Made by a program: the position numbers and the translations under genes. This document shows, piece after piece, positions 51,272 through 63,177 of a stretch of 64,000 bases of DNA. The DNA is taken from NCBI GenBank assembly GCA_009869945.1, contig WIXG01000013.1, forward strand, positions 62,001 through 126,000. Reading direction: 5' to 3'. The stretch comes from Mesaphorura yosii. Its lineage: Eukaryota > Arthropoda > Collembola > Poduromorpha > Tullbergiidae. The notes beneath the pieces are model-generated. The model made no database searches. It was not told where the DNA came from and saw nothing but the letters and a program-made list of their open reading frames with translations. Numbering within the stretch: position 1 is the stretch's first letter; each line of letters begins with the position of its first letter.

Positions 51272-54200
51272 ATGATGAATAGCAACAATAGTAAGACGGC
51301 GAACTCGAGCAGTGAGCCGTTTGACATTACTGAAGCCATGTCTTCGCCAATGCCTCCAGCAGTTCCAGCTCAGGTGGGGATGGACACGACAAATGTCGTT
51401 AATTCAATGCTGGACACTCTACACGAAGATTTAGAAAGCGCTGATAATGAGAGAATGGATACAACTGATGTCAACTCCAACGTTTTAACAATTCCAAAGA
51501 GAGCCTACTTGATGGATACTCCTTTGACAAACAATGAACGACTTCTGGAAGCTTTAAAGGTAATTGTCAATTTGCAGTTGTTGAGTTTACCCATATCGGC
51601 TGCATTCCTAGTCTAATGTATGCATTTACTTTCCTGCAGGAGCTTGGAATTGAAGTGAATTACTACGATGCAACGTCGGAAAATTGGTGTGCCAGCGTAG
51701 ATATTAAAACTTCCATCATGATTTTTGCGGAATTTTCTGGGCCACTCTTTGATTCAATGCGGAGGCGATATCCCTCCCGTATATATGGCCCAACGATCCT
51801 AATTGAGGCGGCTGATTGTCGCGCGCCTCACCTTCCAAGAGCAGTAAATACAAGATATCCAATTTATTGTCGACTGCTGAGGAATTGTAAAATTGGCGTG
51901 ACTGGTATTAAATCCAAAGAAAGTTTGGTGAGTTTTGTTACATACTTTCTCGTGTGTTTGTGTTTGAAACTAAACTATCTGAACCCCGATTCACAGCTTT
52001 CACTTCATCGGTTCATTTCATACATGGACGGAGTCTATATTGATAAGGAAGGGGTAGTCACGCAATTAATAGCGGATAAATGTAGTGGAAGCAAGTACAG
52101 AGGTGCAGTAGCACTTGGAAAGCCAGTTCTTAAACTTGAATGGCTGCATGAAGTTTGGAATCAAAGAGATAATTATGAGTTTGACTGCACCTGTATTTTT
52201 GTAAGTTGCAAGGTTATGCTAAGCTACACGATGCAGAACTCATTTTTCACAATTCGAATCAACTTAATTGCAGGAGCGTTTTAAGTTACCAGTATTCCAT
52301 GGGCTGAAAATCGCATTTGAGAACTTTGACGAGCCAGAGAAGTTGAAAATGGTTGGCCTGGCGGAGGACAATGGAGGAAAGGCAGTTCAGTTAAATGATC
52401 CAACTGTTACTCACATAGTAAGTTACTTAAACCCTTAACCTTGGCTTTGCGTTTTCTCTTGCCTAATATAAAAATGGGAATGAAAGCAATTTGCTGTATT
52501 ACACTTCCATGAATAAACGTGCAATTATGAATAGATTACGCATGCTTCAATCGCGAGCTTTTTGGTTTTTGGGCAGCTGATGCGTGTGATATGTCCTTGG
52601 GATGCATTGTGCTTACTCTCAATAATAATTAACATTAATAAATCTAGGTAAGGGGACTGACCAATAACTCGACCATAACCGAACATCAGGCTCAAGATTT
52701 AGTTACTCTAACACCTGGGACGCGTGGGAGATCCGCAGATGTGGCGATGCAGGACAAGAGTATGATGAATCCAAGTCCTTTAAAACGACCACGCTTTGAG
52801 CTTCCTCAAGTATGTCCAATATTACTTGATACGCTTAGGAATATTGCTTGCCGCTTTATGAATAATGATTTACACTTTTATATTTATTTCTCGTCTGAGT
52901 TTTGAATATAAATTAATTGGTAAGAGCTTCAATTCACTCCTCAAATTTTGGGGTAGGATCAATGCCAATATCATGGGTCATATTGAATTGACTACGAAGC
53001 GTTGCTTGTATTTTGTAGGTTGTTAACGACTTGAATCAGGAAGATTTCTCTGAGCAAAACACTGAACTCTGTAATCCAAAAGTGATGGTGTTGAGATCTG
53101 AATGGTTCTGGAGCTCCATTCAAATTGAGGCGTGTGCTGACGAAACTATGTACACATTGGACCTTCCGAGGGATACAAATGAAGATTTGATTAACTGCAG
53201 TGTCGGATCAATGTCATTCACGAGTCCCCCGTGTGTATTCAGTGATCTTGACACGCCGAAAACACCTGAAGGTATTTTAGCCTCCGGAGGTGGAAGGAGG
53301 AAGCGAAAGCGACTCGCCGACCTTGGGTAATTAAGACTTTCCTTTCTGATTCCATTGAACTGGTATACTAAGGAAGAAATTATTATGTTAAACTTGTTTC
53401 CAGACGCCTTGATGATTTGGACTCTCCCCGAAGCACCTTAACAGAACCACCAATTCCTCGCAATATTATGACATGTCCAAGGCTAATAGCAAAGCCCAAG
53501 GAAATAACAGACTCTATGTTTTCTGCTTGCCTCCAAACGGTAGATGAATTTGTTTCAAAACCCAATTTGGAATCCATGTCGAAAAGGCAGCGAGAATTTT
53601 TCCATTTACTTCAAACAGAAAAGAATTATGTTTTAATTCTTCACAACATTATCAAGGTATGTAGGTTCATTGATCAGTTTGTATTTGTTGTAATGGCTAT
53701 GGCTATGAAATGGCTATGCAATTTAATTACAAGATTTACGAATTCTGCAGAACTTCAAAGAACCTTGTGAAAATGAGGAACAACCTGGCGGTAGAATATT
53801 GACTATTAGCGAAATTCGGGAGATATTTGGCGACCTTGTCCCAATTTATAACCTACACCGACGGCTGATGTATGACTTGGCCCAAATTCAGCAAGCATGG
53901 ACTGAAGAAAGCGCAGTTGGGAAAGTGTACTGTGACCATGTAAGGCTTTAAAAGTCTCTTACTAACTCTATGTAGAGACGCGAGTCAATGAGTCTCCTTC
54001 AATTGGATTTGGTTTATTTAGGAATTTCAGTTCAAGAAAGCGTACAAGCAATTTATTAATTACTTCGAGGAGTGCAAAGCTGCAATCTCGAGATGTGAGA
54101 AGGACAAGCCACGGTTTATGGCCTTTATTAAGATCGCGCAAGGCAAGTCAAAACAGTTTATGGTTTGTAATATTCTTGATAATAGTTACAATTTACATGT

Positions 54201-55563
54201 TTTCAGGTCGTGCTGAGTTTGGCAAGCAATCATTGGCGGATTTAATGATACGTCCTGTGCAGAGACTTCCATCCACTGCCTTGATATTGGATAACTTGAA
54301 GAAGCACACAGACGAGAAAAATCCAGATTACGAATGGACCGCGAAAGCTCTTGATGTCATTCATCAAGCAAATCTAAACATTAACGAAGAGAAAAAACGA
54401 AATGAAGTTCTTCATGCTATCTACGAACTCGACCAGAAAGTCGACGGTTTACCAACTGTAAGTGAATTCGATATGGTACATCGTAAATAATCTTACTCTT
54501 CAATTCAGTTTTCTATTTTTCTTTTCTCACAGCTAATTGTTTCTGCTCAACGACACATCGAAGTAACTTTGGATGTTCAAGCATTAACCGATGCATGGAC
54601 TCAAAAATTTGAGTCCATTACTCTCTTCGTCTTCAACGATCAGATTATGGTCGTCAAAAGGAGGAGTGCAGCTAATAAGAATTTGGCAGCAGTATCTGGT
54701 TCAATGAGTGGAAGTATGCGAAGTCCGGCCGTGGGTAGAAAATCAATTGCCCCGAGTAATTTTACCAGTCATTCCAGCAAGCCATATAAGTTTCTTGAAC
54801 TCATCCCTTATGAAAATATTCGCCGTGTCGTTGACATCAAGGATGGGTAATGGAAACTCAACTAAAATAACCCGAGCTGGAAGGCAAATATAACCTAACT
54901 GCGCCATTACTATAGGGTTCCTGCCTTTGGGTTTGTTGTAAGAGATGACACGGGCTTGAGAGATAGAGTGATTGCATTCACCACGCCAGACGATCCCAAA
55001 TGGAGCAATAAGGCCAGACTTTTGGATCTATTCATAGAACTGATCTCTAAGACTGGGGCAGACGAAAGAGTGAGCATTGATCATGAGACAATACAACAAA
55101 CACTAAACATGCTCTTGCGTTGTATTTCAGACTTTGATTGTGAATATGTTGAGCAAAGAACTGAAACCTCGCAGTGGTGAAAATTCTGTCATGGACAAGG
55201 CTTCAAAGTTTGCTACGAAAACATGTCACAAGGTAAGGTCGAAAGGTAAATTCGGTGCCCCAAGCTCAAATGCTATCAATATTTTTGACTTCGTGCAGGT
55301 GACAAGAGCGCTAAGTTTCCGTTCACCCTCTCAAAAGTTAAAACGCACGGTGTCGCAAATGATGAGTCCTTTCTCAAGTGCCCGACTTCAACGGGAGCCC
55401 GACCCTGACACAGTTTCTATTAGTGGAAGTGACTACTCTACTTCTACGACACCTTTAAGAACTAACCTGTCAACTATTAGCCTGTGGGGGGTAAGCCGGG
55501 AGGGAGTTTAATGTTCTTAACCCGTAAACTGCCACTCAGCCACCGGCTTTACAATTGCGATGA
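51272..55563 (+). CDS. ECT2: RhoGEF ECT2 / Pebble
   Basis: Guanine nucleotide exchange factor that activates RhoA at the cell equator to drive cytokinesis, recruited by centralspindlin. Exons 51272-51559, 51640-51927, 51997-52200, 52274-52417, 52648-52809, 53019-53326, 53404-53656, 53751-53939, 54022-54142, 54207-54457, 54533-54846, 54916-55069, 55131-55232, 55299-55490 and 55540-55563 give about 997 residues. The N-terminal triple BRCT region includes GIKSKESLLSLHRFISYMDG and LGKPVLKLEWLHEVW. A basic GGRRKRKRLADLG patch fits a nuclear localisation signal. The DH domain starts KRQREFFHLLQTEKNYV and includes LADLMIRPVQRLPSTALIL. The PH domain follows (SITLFVFNDQIMVVKRR). The tail has SFRSPSQKLKRTVSQMM. 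The intron at 54143-54206 uses a GC donor. The last small exon is tentative. Confidence 0.93.
54143..54206 (+). other. GC-AG intron in ECT2
   Basis: Exon 9 ends gcg caa g and the next bases are gcaagt, the consensus GC donor. The acceptor ttttcag|gtcgtgc restores AQGRAEFGKQSLADLM of the DH domain. The nearby GT at aa|gtcaaa would break the frame. Confidence 0.8.
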
Positions 55564-57414
55564 TTCTGTTACCAGTTTGGATCCCGGCGAGGACTCACTG
55601 ATCCGACACCGAGGAGAGAATCGAGAAGAACGATGTCGAATGCAGATCGGAAAATTCAGCCAATCGAAGAAACGTGAACCACACCAGTTCGTTTTTTTTT
55701 ATTGCTGGAGTCGGGAGCTCATTGACAATTGATCCTATCCGCCCGGTTTTGTATATTACTTTGATATTATTGCGTGAATAGTTCTCGTCTTTTCATACGA
55801 AAAAATTGCCTTTTGAATCTTGAATGACGAAAATACTTAATTGTATGGAAGCTATGTTCGGTAATTAAGCTGCCAAAAACCATCTAGTGTAACGGGACTT
55901 ATTATGCCAGCTTTTGCTTACATATTTTAGCTTTAGTGTAAATCGCCTAATTGTGTGCCTTTGTTAATCGCTCGTTAGAATACCAGTGTAACAACGTACG
56001 CCAATACCAATTTGTATGCTTGCTAGTTGTAATTACCTTTGTACTTTTATAATGTGCATAAAAATCCACAAGTTGACTTGAAATGATTTGATCCATGTGA
56101 CTTTTATTCTAACGGAGTATTTCATTTATTTTGTACAGAATCCTTCTCCACGCTAACAATCTAAAATACTAAGAAGCCAAAAATATAGTATGAGAATTGG
56201 GTTCACTTAAATCACTAATGCTACTTCGAGTAACAATCGTGACAGTATTGTTCTTTCGTCATAATGGGCAACACAATTAAATCAGTTTATAAAATATCTG
56301 TAAATAACACAGTTTATTGTTTATCGCGGATCTCAAGCAAGCCGTTGGTCGTCGATTTCTGTTCTGTTGTGCTCCATTCCATATGAACAAACGCCGGAAA
56401 TGAATATTTGTCTCTTGAAGTCCAATAGTTAAGCGCGGGGCTAGATGCAGTCTATTTTCATTTTCTGCATTCATTAATGTTAATAGGAATTTATAGAGGA
56501 AAGATGAGTCTGCTTCTGTTCAATCTAAGACGGTAGTGGGAGTTCAAAGCGAGAAAGAACTTTTTCGTTGATCTCCAGTGTTCTGCATAGGACCACTTAT
56601 TCTGACTCCTTCTTGGCAGTTGTGAATGAGACGATGGACAGGATGCCTTTCACCGATGTCTGTATTGAAGCATAATTAGAAAGCGATGTTCATCTCAAGA
56701 ATTTGCATTTCAGGCTCAGCGAAGTGTTTCAGTGTCAATTTCACTTGGTACGTGGCACAAAACATAGCAAAAATAATAACAGTTCACAAATATTCGTTGA
56801 CGCACAAATTCGCAAATGGCAATTTCAAAAAACTGAAGCATTAAACAACATTACAGTCAAATTGCATTGAACTATGCAATATTCAACAAAACATAACTCA
56901 AGTGACATGAGACAATCACTGTATGAAATTCAAATGAATACAATTTGTCAGTCAAATACAAGAATAAGAATGTTAAAATTAGGTACAAAACTCAAAATGC
57001 TTGTGCAAATTGCATGAGCTTTGCACCTTTACAATCTGACTCCACAAAAATCAAAGGAAACAAGCCGGAAGCAACTCTGATTCGTAAAATTTGGAATGTG
57101 CTCTCAAAGTATTGCATAATGAGAATTCCTAAGCAAATACAGAGTCGGGGTCTTAGGGCGCCCGATCAACGTGCCCTACTGAATTTGCCAGGAAGTGATA
57201 GGAAAAGCACCTGTAAAATAAAAACCGGCTTTAGAGTTTGAATTCTCTCGATGCAACCAGACTTTCTTCGCTCTGCTTTGTTTTCATTCATTTTCATTGT
57301 TCATATTTTCTCAGTTTGATTCATTTCATTTTCACTTAACCACTACCACCACTATCACCTCTACCTTCATCTTTTCTGAAGTTCGGTTCTTGTTTTAATT
57401 TAACTATTAGCAAA
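55564..57414. other. 1.85-kb intergenic region
   Basis: Lies between the ECT2 stop and the start of the small zinc-finger-like gene, both plus strand. AT-rich; it should contain the ECT2 3' UTR and the next promoter. Weak open frames (56945-57241, for example) have no supporting features. Confidence 0.4.
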
Positions 57415-58563
57415 ATGTCTGATAAAGTAAGGCAATACTATAACTTTGACGTTAGTAAAGGTGAATTTGTGTGTAACGTCATCGTTAATGGGAATAAGTG
57501 CGGAAAAAGGATGAAGGATCGGTCAGCTATGATCAAACATGTGAAGACCCACATTCCTGAGTTGAGATCAAAGCAAAACGAGAAGGCTCGTGCAAAACCA
57601 AGGTGAGTGAAACTACATTAGTACTTTGTCCAAGAACTTGATTATGATCATGAATACTTTGTCCAATGATTTTAGTTATAAGAATTCGGTGGAAAGGAGT
57701 GCCGAAAAAACTCTGGAAAGTAGCCTCACTTTGCAATTAAGGAAACGAAGAAGTGAACTTGTGCAACCACTTTCTCCTATTAAGTTCAATTCTCAAACGG
57801 ATGGCCCATTACCACTCGATTATGACGACTGCAAACCTGACTATGAAGTTCTGATGACTAAGAATCATAATCCTGCAAAAAGAGTGGTTTACTTTTTGAT
57901 GATGTTACCTCAACACGCACTAGAAAATACTTGGACTTTTCTGAAGAAGATCTGGGAAACTGGAGGAGAAGTTCCAGTCTACGTTGGAAAAAGTTCTGCT
58001 CGTTCTGCAGGTGGACCTGTCCATTACCATTCGGTAAAAGAAGATTCAATAATGGTCAAATACTGCGCAGAAAATAATTTAACTCCTGTGCATGTTCATG
58101 ACATGGAGACGATCAGGCTTTGCAGGAACTGACAGAATGCTGGTTCCAGGTATGAATTTAAATAACTGAAATGCTTAGTTTGTGGCAGAATTCAATTTGA
58201 ATTTAAAGTAAACGTTTTGTGTTCTACTTTCAGCTATTTTTGGAGTATGCAACACACTACCGCAACATTGGTGTATCTTTTCCTCCGTTAAATGTTAAAG
58301 TTGACGAGGTGGCTGCTCGTAAACATGGCATGACAGAGAAAGCATTCAGTGGCGCAAAATCAAGTGCAAAACGAAGCTTGCCATTGTTTTGTGTTCCAGG
58401 ATGTACATTACATCATAATGCAAACAAACTACAGTTTTATCCGTGCCTTCACCTGATTCAAAAACCTACAATTAAGAAGTTACATAAATCTAGTGAAGCA
58501 AAACCATGTTCCAGCAAGCAAGCAACGTTGGACAACTTCATAACCAATAATACTTCTTCTTAA
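57415..58563 (+). CDS. Unrecognised zinc-finger-like protein with PIP-box-like tail
   Basis: Start MSDKVRQYYNFDVSKG has a good context (caaaATG). Exons 57415-57602, 57676-58033, 58126-58149 and 58234-58563 give about 299 residues. Residues 18-43 have a Cys/His pattern (FVCNV, NKCGK, then IKHVKTHIP) similar to BED or C2H2 fingers, with eight residues between the cysteines. The middle includes RVVYFLMML and VPVYVGKSSAR, faintly like the two short motifs of GIY-YIG nucleases. This is only a suggestion. A later cluster, FCVPGCTLHHN to FYPCLH, could bind zinc. The C-terminus reads SSKQATLDNFITNN, close to a PCNA-binding PIP box (Q-x-x-L-x-x-F-I). The 58034-58125 intron is in frame and open until 58132, so a 214-residue form ending ETIRLCRN is also possible. 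Function unknown. Confidence 0.65.
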
Positions 58564-58625
58564 CTCAATTACCAACCGTGTTTATGCTCTCATTACTTAG
58601 GCTTGTTATGTAGTTCATTATGTAG

Positions 58626-60934
58626 TTATGTAGTTACCTTCTTTTTGGCTCCATTCAAGAAATCTTTGTACATATCTGACCGAATATATCGGGAGTAGCT
58701 GTCACTCTTCATCAGGTGATACACGTGGGCCTGAAATCGTACGGACAAAAAATCCTCGAATTAGCAATGCATTGGATCGGAACATTGATTGATTGATCTG
58801 TTTCGTACGAGCGCAGTGTCGAAGCTCCATCGATCAGGATGTTCTTGAATATTCTTTCTAGTATGCTCATAGGAATGTGAGTCTACGTTGACAAGAGAAG
58901 TAGAATCCGGTGCTAGAAACTCGGCCCAAATCTCCTGCGCTCGCTTTGGAACATCGCTCGATTTGAGACGCTTGAGTTCTTGCACGGCCTCCCAAAATCT
59001 ATAACCCATAACACATTCCATAATCCCCTTTTGTAACAGCGAATGAGGAATTTCTCTACCGTAGATTTTCTGCTGAGAATTCCTTTTCTAAAAATTTGGC
59101 AAAATGTTCTCGTCCAACGGGATCCTTCAGCAGTTCCTCCACCGAAAATCCCCACCGCCGCACTCTTCGTGCTGGAATGTCTTTTCTGTGATCACAAACA
59201 TGAACATCACGATGTGCCGAATGTCGTACTATCGAATTAATCCGTACCCCATTTTCTCTAGGTCCCAAAATTCCGTGCTATCAGAAAGCCAGGGGTTTGA
59301 TGGCTCTGCTGCCATAATGAAGGAATCGTATTCAGAGTACATTTCATAGTATGTCAAGTGCCTGCGAAGTCGGAGTTCAATTAAAGCACGTTTGAAAATG
59401 TTACGACAAACTCCACCGCTTACATTTCCGCAACTTTTGATATACTGATAGAATGCCGGTCCAGTTTGTGTTTCAACTGCTTAATTTGCTTAGTCAGATC
59501 AGCTACAGTTAGCACTGGCTCTTTCTTTGGAGCAGGCGCTGGTGCTGGCGTCTTGTTTCGATTTGCCCCGGAGTCGCTCCCGTGTCTCGGCCTGTTCATC
59601 CTGCACACTTTCTTTATGTCCATTTCGGTTGTGTTCACAATACCAGGCTTTAAAAACAAAATTCAGTGTTCAGGCTTCCGCAATGTGTGATGATCTTTAA
59701 GTGGCCGAAGCATTTCTCTTACTGAAGGCCTGTGAACGTCCCAGAACGCTCTTTCCTGGCTGTCCAGCACTTTCCTCTCCAGTTTATCACGTTTTTTGTC
59801 AACCTTGCTCTGTGCTTCAGCCTAGGACGCAGATCATTAAAGTTATTAACGTGACCATTCGGCCGAGAGGTCTTCAAGCGAAATCCATTCATTAGGCTTT
59901 TCCGCGTTTAGCTAGCTAGTCTTTATGCGCGTACTTTGTGCAGTCAAACTCTTTGATCCTACACAAAAGTTCACCGATTCGTAAACATGCAGACGCTAGT
60001 ACTTACTTGCATAAAAATAAACTCCCACTTTCTTGAGAACATTTTCTGTAATCTGGCCAAATTCTCTGCTTCGTAGTCTGCTAGTTCCAGGCGTGTTTTA
60101 TTTTGCATCGTTCGTTTACACAAGTACACAGCTGTTCCACACATGTCGCAAAAGCAAAAGTTCAATCAATTATTAATAAATAACGGCCTAAAATAATTTA
60201 TGGCCGTAACATCAAAGCGCGTGATTAGCATACCGTAATCAGAATTCTCGGGATCCCAGAAATTAGAGGGCCAGAAATACGGCGTCTGTTTAGAGAAAAC
60301 CAAACGAAATGTTAACGCTTTCCTGAAATCAGGCGATTATCACGGCTGATTACCTGAAATCTATAAAATGCTGAGTCATTTTTAACGGTGAGTACGTGAT
60401 CGTCAATCGGAAAGATGTATCCATGCGCGGAGAGAAGATGTGAGACATGCAGTGCTTCCGCTGTGAATATTAGCTTCATTATAGTAATCATTCAAGTTGG
60501 GTATCGCAGAGAAAGAACTTACTCTGATCTTCGACATCTAAATGCTTTGTTATCCAGCATATTAAATCAGAACCTGTCAACGAAGTAAGGAAGCCAGATA
60601 GCCAGACCTTCTAATCTTTGCCATACAGCGCTGCGTGGGTAAAATCAATCACCTGTAAACACTGAAGGGATTTTAGTCAGGAAACTTTTGACCGTTCGCA
60701 CAGGAACTCCATCCGCTTCTTGTTGCATCGCTTCAATTATCTTCTCCATCTGCATTCGCACAAATTTTGTCATGAAATTCGATGTTAAATGACACCTGTT
60801 GCGCGATCGTTCATTACCTTCCGATAGACAATGTGATTCGGAGTCTGATCTTGGTTTCCAGTAGCGGAATGCGTGGCGTTGGTGGAATTCGATGAAGCGC
60901 CGGCTGATTCTGGTCTCATTGCAACAGAATCCAT
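58626..60934 (-). CDS. RGS7: Regulator of G-protein signalling, R7 family (RGS7-like)
   Basis: GTPase-activating protein for Gi/o alpha subunits that works as a dimer with Gbeta5. Exons 60818-60934, 60653-60749, 60523-60573, 60354-60460, 60234-60285, 60007-60131, 59723-59821, 59424-59647, 59248-59361, 59060-59164, 58809-58998 and 58626-58730 give 461 residues. The order is a DEP domain ([19 protein letters not shown] to [10 protein letters not shown]), then the DHEX region ([40 protein letters not shown]). The GGL domain follows, ending [13 protein letters not shown]. Last is the RGS box ([47 protein letters not shown]). The RGS7 C-terminal tail is missing: the frame stops at KKKVTT, unless AAG|GTAACT is a donor to an unseen exon. 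Start [10 protein letters not shown] is the first ATG; an upstream exon is possible. Confidence 0.94.
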
Positions 60935-63177
60935 GTCTGTGTAGGAACTACTGCTTGTCCCGCCGATGTCGTTGTGGTCCCCTTCGCTGGGTCGCCCTTC
61001 ACGATTTGTACTTGCGCTAATTGTCAGGAAATGGAACAACGGAAAAGAAGCTTGTCAATCAGCGAATGATCCGGAACAAAATTCAAATTTTTGCAGACAG
61101 TCGATGACATTACAATGGTGCACGTCCTTCTTCTCGAGGAGAAACCAAGACACTAGACAAGAAATCCCGATAATACCCCTTGGCTTGCAGTTGCAATGTC
61201 GAACCCAAAATGCCCAAAGATACAATAAAATGAAGAAAGCAGAGTATTAACCAGATAGATTCGCCCACTCGTCAATGGTCGGCATCAAATTTCATGCCTC
61301 GAAATGAAAATGAGTCCTCATCAATCATTATGAATCATGGAAATTAAACCAGGGCATAAGAAATCGATACGTCATTCTGCTGCGCAAACTTTCTCGATAA
61401 ATATGTTTGTCAATGATTGATCGCAGAGCTCTGACCAACGTTAAATACATGTGTGCGAATGCCTTGCAAATCATCTGCTTATCGCTCATGCAAATGTTTG
61501 CATAAAATAGGTGAATTATGGAGTTTAAAGCAGAAAACGCAACTTACGTCATCATGCCGTAAGATTTTTCTTGAGAACGATGATGCTGTAATTGAAGATG
61601 GTCAACGAATCACAATTAGCTGAAATCTAAATCACATCGAAAAACAAGAATGGATTGTTGCCTGCAGCGCAGATGATGCCCTCATATCGAACAGTCACTC
61701 ACAGCCGCGTTACAGTTAAGACTGGAAGTAGCAGTAGGAAAATTGTCTGGAATTTCTGCACTTCCAATTCTTCGAATTTGGTGAATCAATATTTGGCATT
61801 ACACGAGTATTGTGAATATCCATTCCATTGGAGGTTTCTTCGGGTCAGTTCACACAACACGTAGTTAAAATTAAGATATAATTGACGGGTGCTCGTTGTT
61901 CGCTGGTATTTTGGGCACGCTCAGTTGTACAGCAGAAGCGACTGCACTGCAGTGTACTAAGATTGAGACCACGAATAAATTGTAATTGCAGTATGTGGAG
62001 TTCGTGAATCTTGAATCGCCAATCGCAATTGGTTGAAGACACAAGAGACGATGACAGCGCTGGAATTTGTGGTATTTTGTGCACGACCTTCGAATTCACA
62101 CCGAAAACATATTTGTCCTACGCAGCTCACAACGAAAGGGTCAGTCTGTTCAATCGAATCAATTCACAATGGCTATCACCAGTTTTTAGTTATTACAACA
62201 ATGCAACAATAATAGTTGGAAAACGTAGGAAGTTCGGAATTGCAATCTCTGCTGTTTCATTCTTGAGTTAATTCGAAGAAAGTTGTCCCGTACGTGTGCC
62301 TTGCTGTGTACTCCTGGGAAAAATGAGAGAAAATCAATAAAATTCTATGGACCTTCCGCTACCACCATGCACCACATTGTTTACTACAGACTGTGCTCAG
62401 AAGAATCTTGTCTAGCGTCTATAAGCACTAGACGCCTGGTGCTTATACTTCTTGTACTACTTATGCCAAGCTACCCAGCACATCAACTGTGAACTCTGTA
62501 AAGTGAATCTGTTCTTCTGGGTAATCCGTTTCGAATCACTTGGCACTGGCAAGTACGGACAATTCAACTGCTCTCCAAAGAGATTCTCTCCGGACTCTGA
62601 AATCTTCCGATGCGATTTCCCGTCCCGTATGTGCAGAAATGTGTGCTGTGCGGGTTTTGCGCATTCGGAAAGGAATTGAGACACTTGAGAGTAGAGCGTC
62701 ATAATGCAAGAATCTTTGATACTGGCTGCTTCTCTTTGAAAAAGTAATTTCATTGAGGAAAAAATTACTTTTGGCTTCGACTCCAAGAAAATTTAGAATA
62801 CAGCCACTTTGCTATAAGCTTATAGCTGGTTCTAGTGTCAGATCATTTCTTACAACTAACACGCACTACTACGTACGTGGCTCGCTCCAGTCATTTGCCA
62901 TATCAATCAAGTTCAGTTGTGTGATGAGTTCAAGGACCTTAATGAATTGATTTAATTTTCTCTTTTCTCCTTGTGCCAAGTACTAAGCAAAGGTAGAATT
63001 TGCCATTTCAGCCTGAGGACAACCCGAACGAGCCAGAAACGGATAAGACGAGATGAATTAAATGCCTTCAAAGGTTCAAAGATCAAGTCATCAGAAGCAC
63101 CCTTCTCCCAAGAAGCATTCATCACGCTCGGAGGCAGATAACACAAATTAGCCCTCTTTGCTGTCTCAAGTTAATCT
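60935..63177. other. 2.2-kb non-coding region upstream of the RGS7-like gene
   Basis: It should contain the promoter and possibly 5' UTR exons of the RGS7-like gene. Reading upstream from 60934 the frame stays open to about 61027, where an acceptor-like 'attag' precedes it. A 16-bp dyad with octamer-like halves lies at 61488-61503. No coding gene is supported. Confidence 0.45.
61488..61503. promoter_or_regulatory. Octamer-like dyad (ATGCAAA TG TTTGCAT)
   Basis: A perfect 7-bp inverted repeat with a 2-bp spacer. The left half with its next base reads ATGCAAAT, the POU-domain octamer. A related TTGCAAAT lies about 24 bp upstream. It sits about 550 bp upstream of the RGS7-like start codon, so it could be a POU-factor site. 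This is motif evidence only. Confidence 0.3.

Noticed and set aside
56945-57241. 98-codon open frame
   Set aside because: AT-rich, no domain and no splice support; treated as chance.
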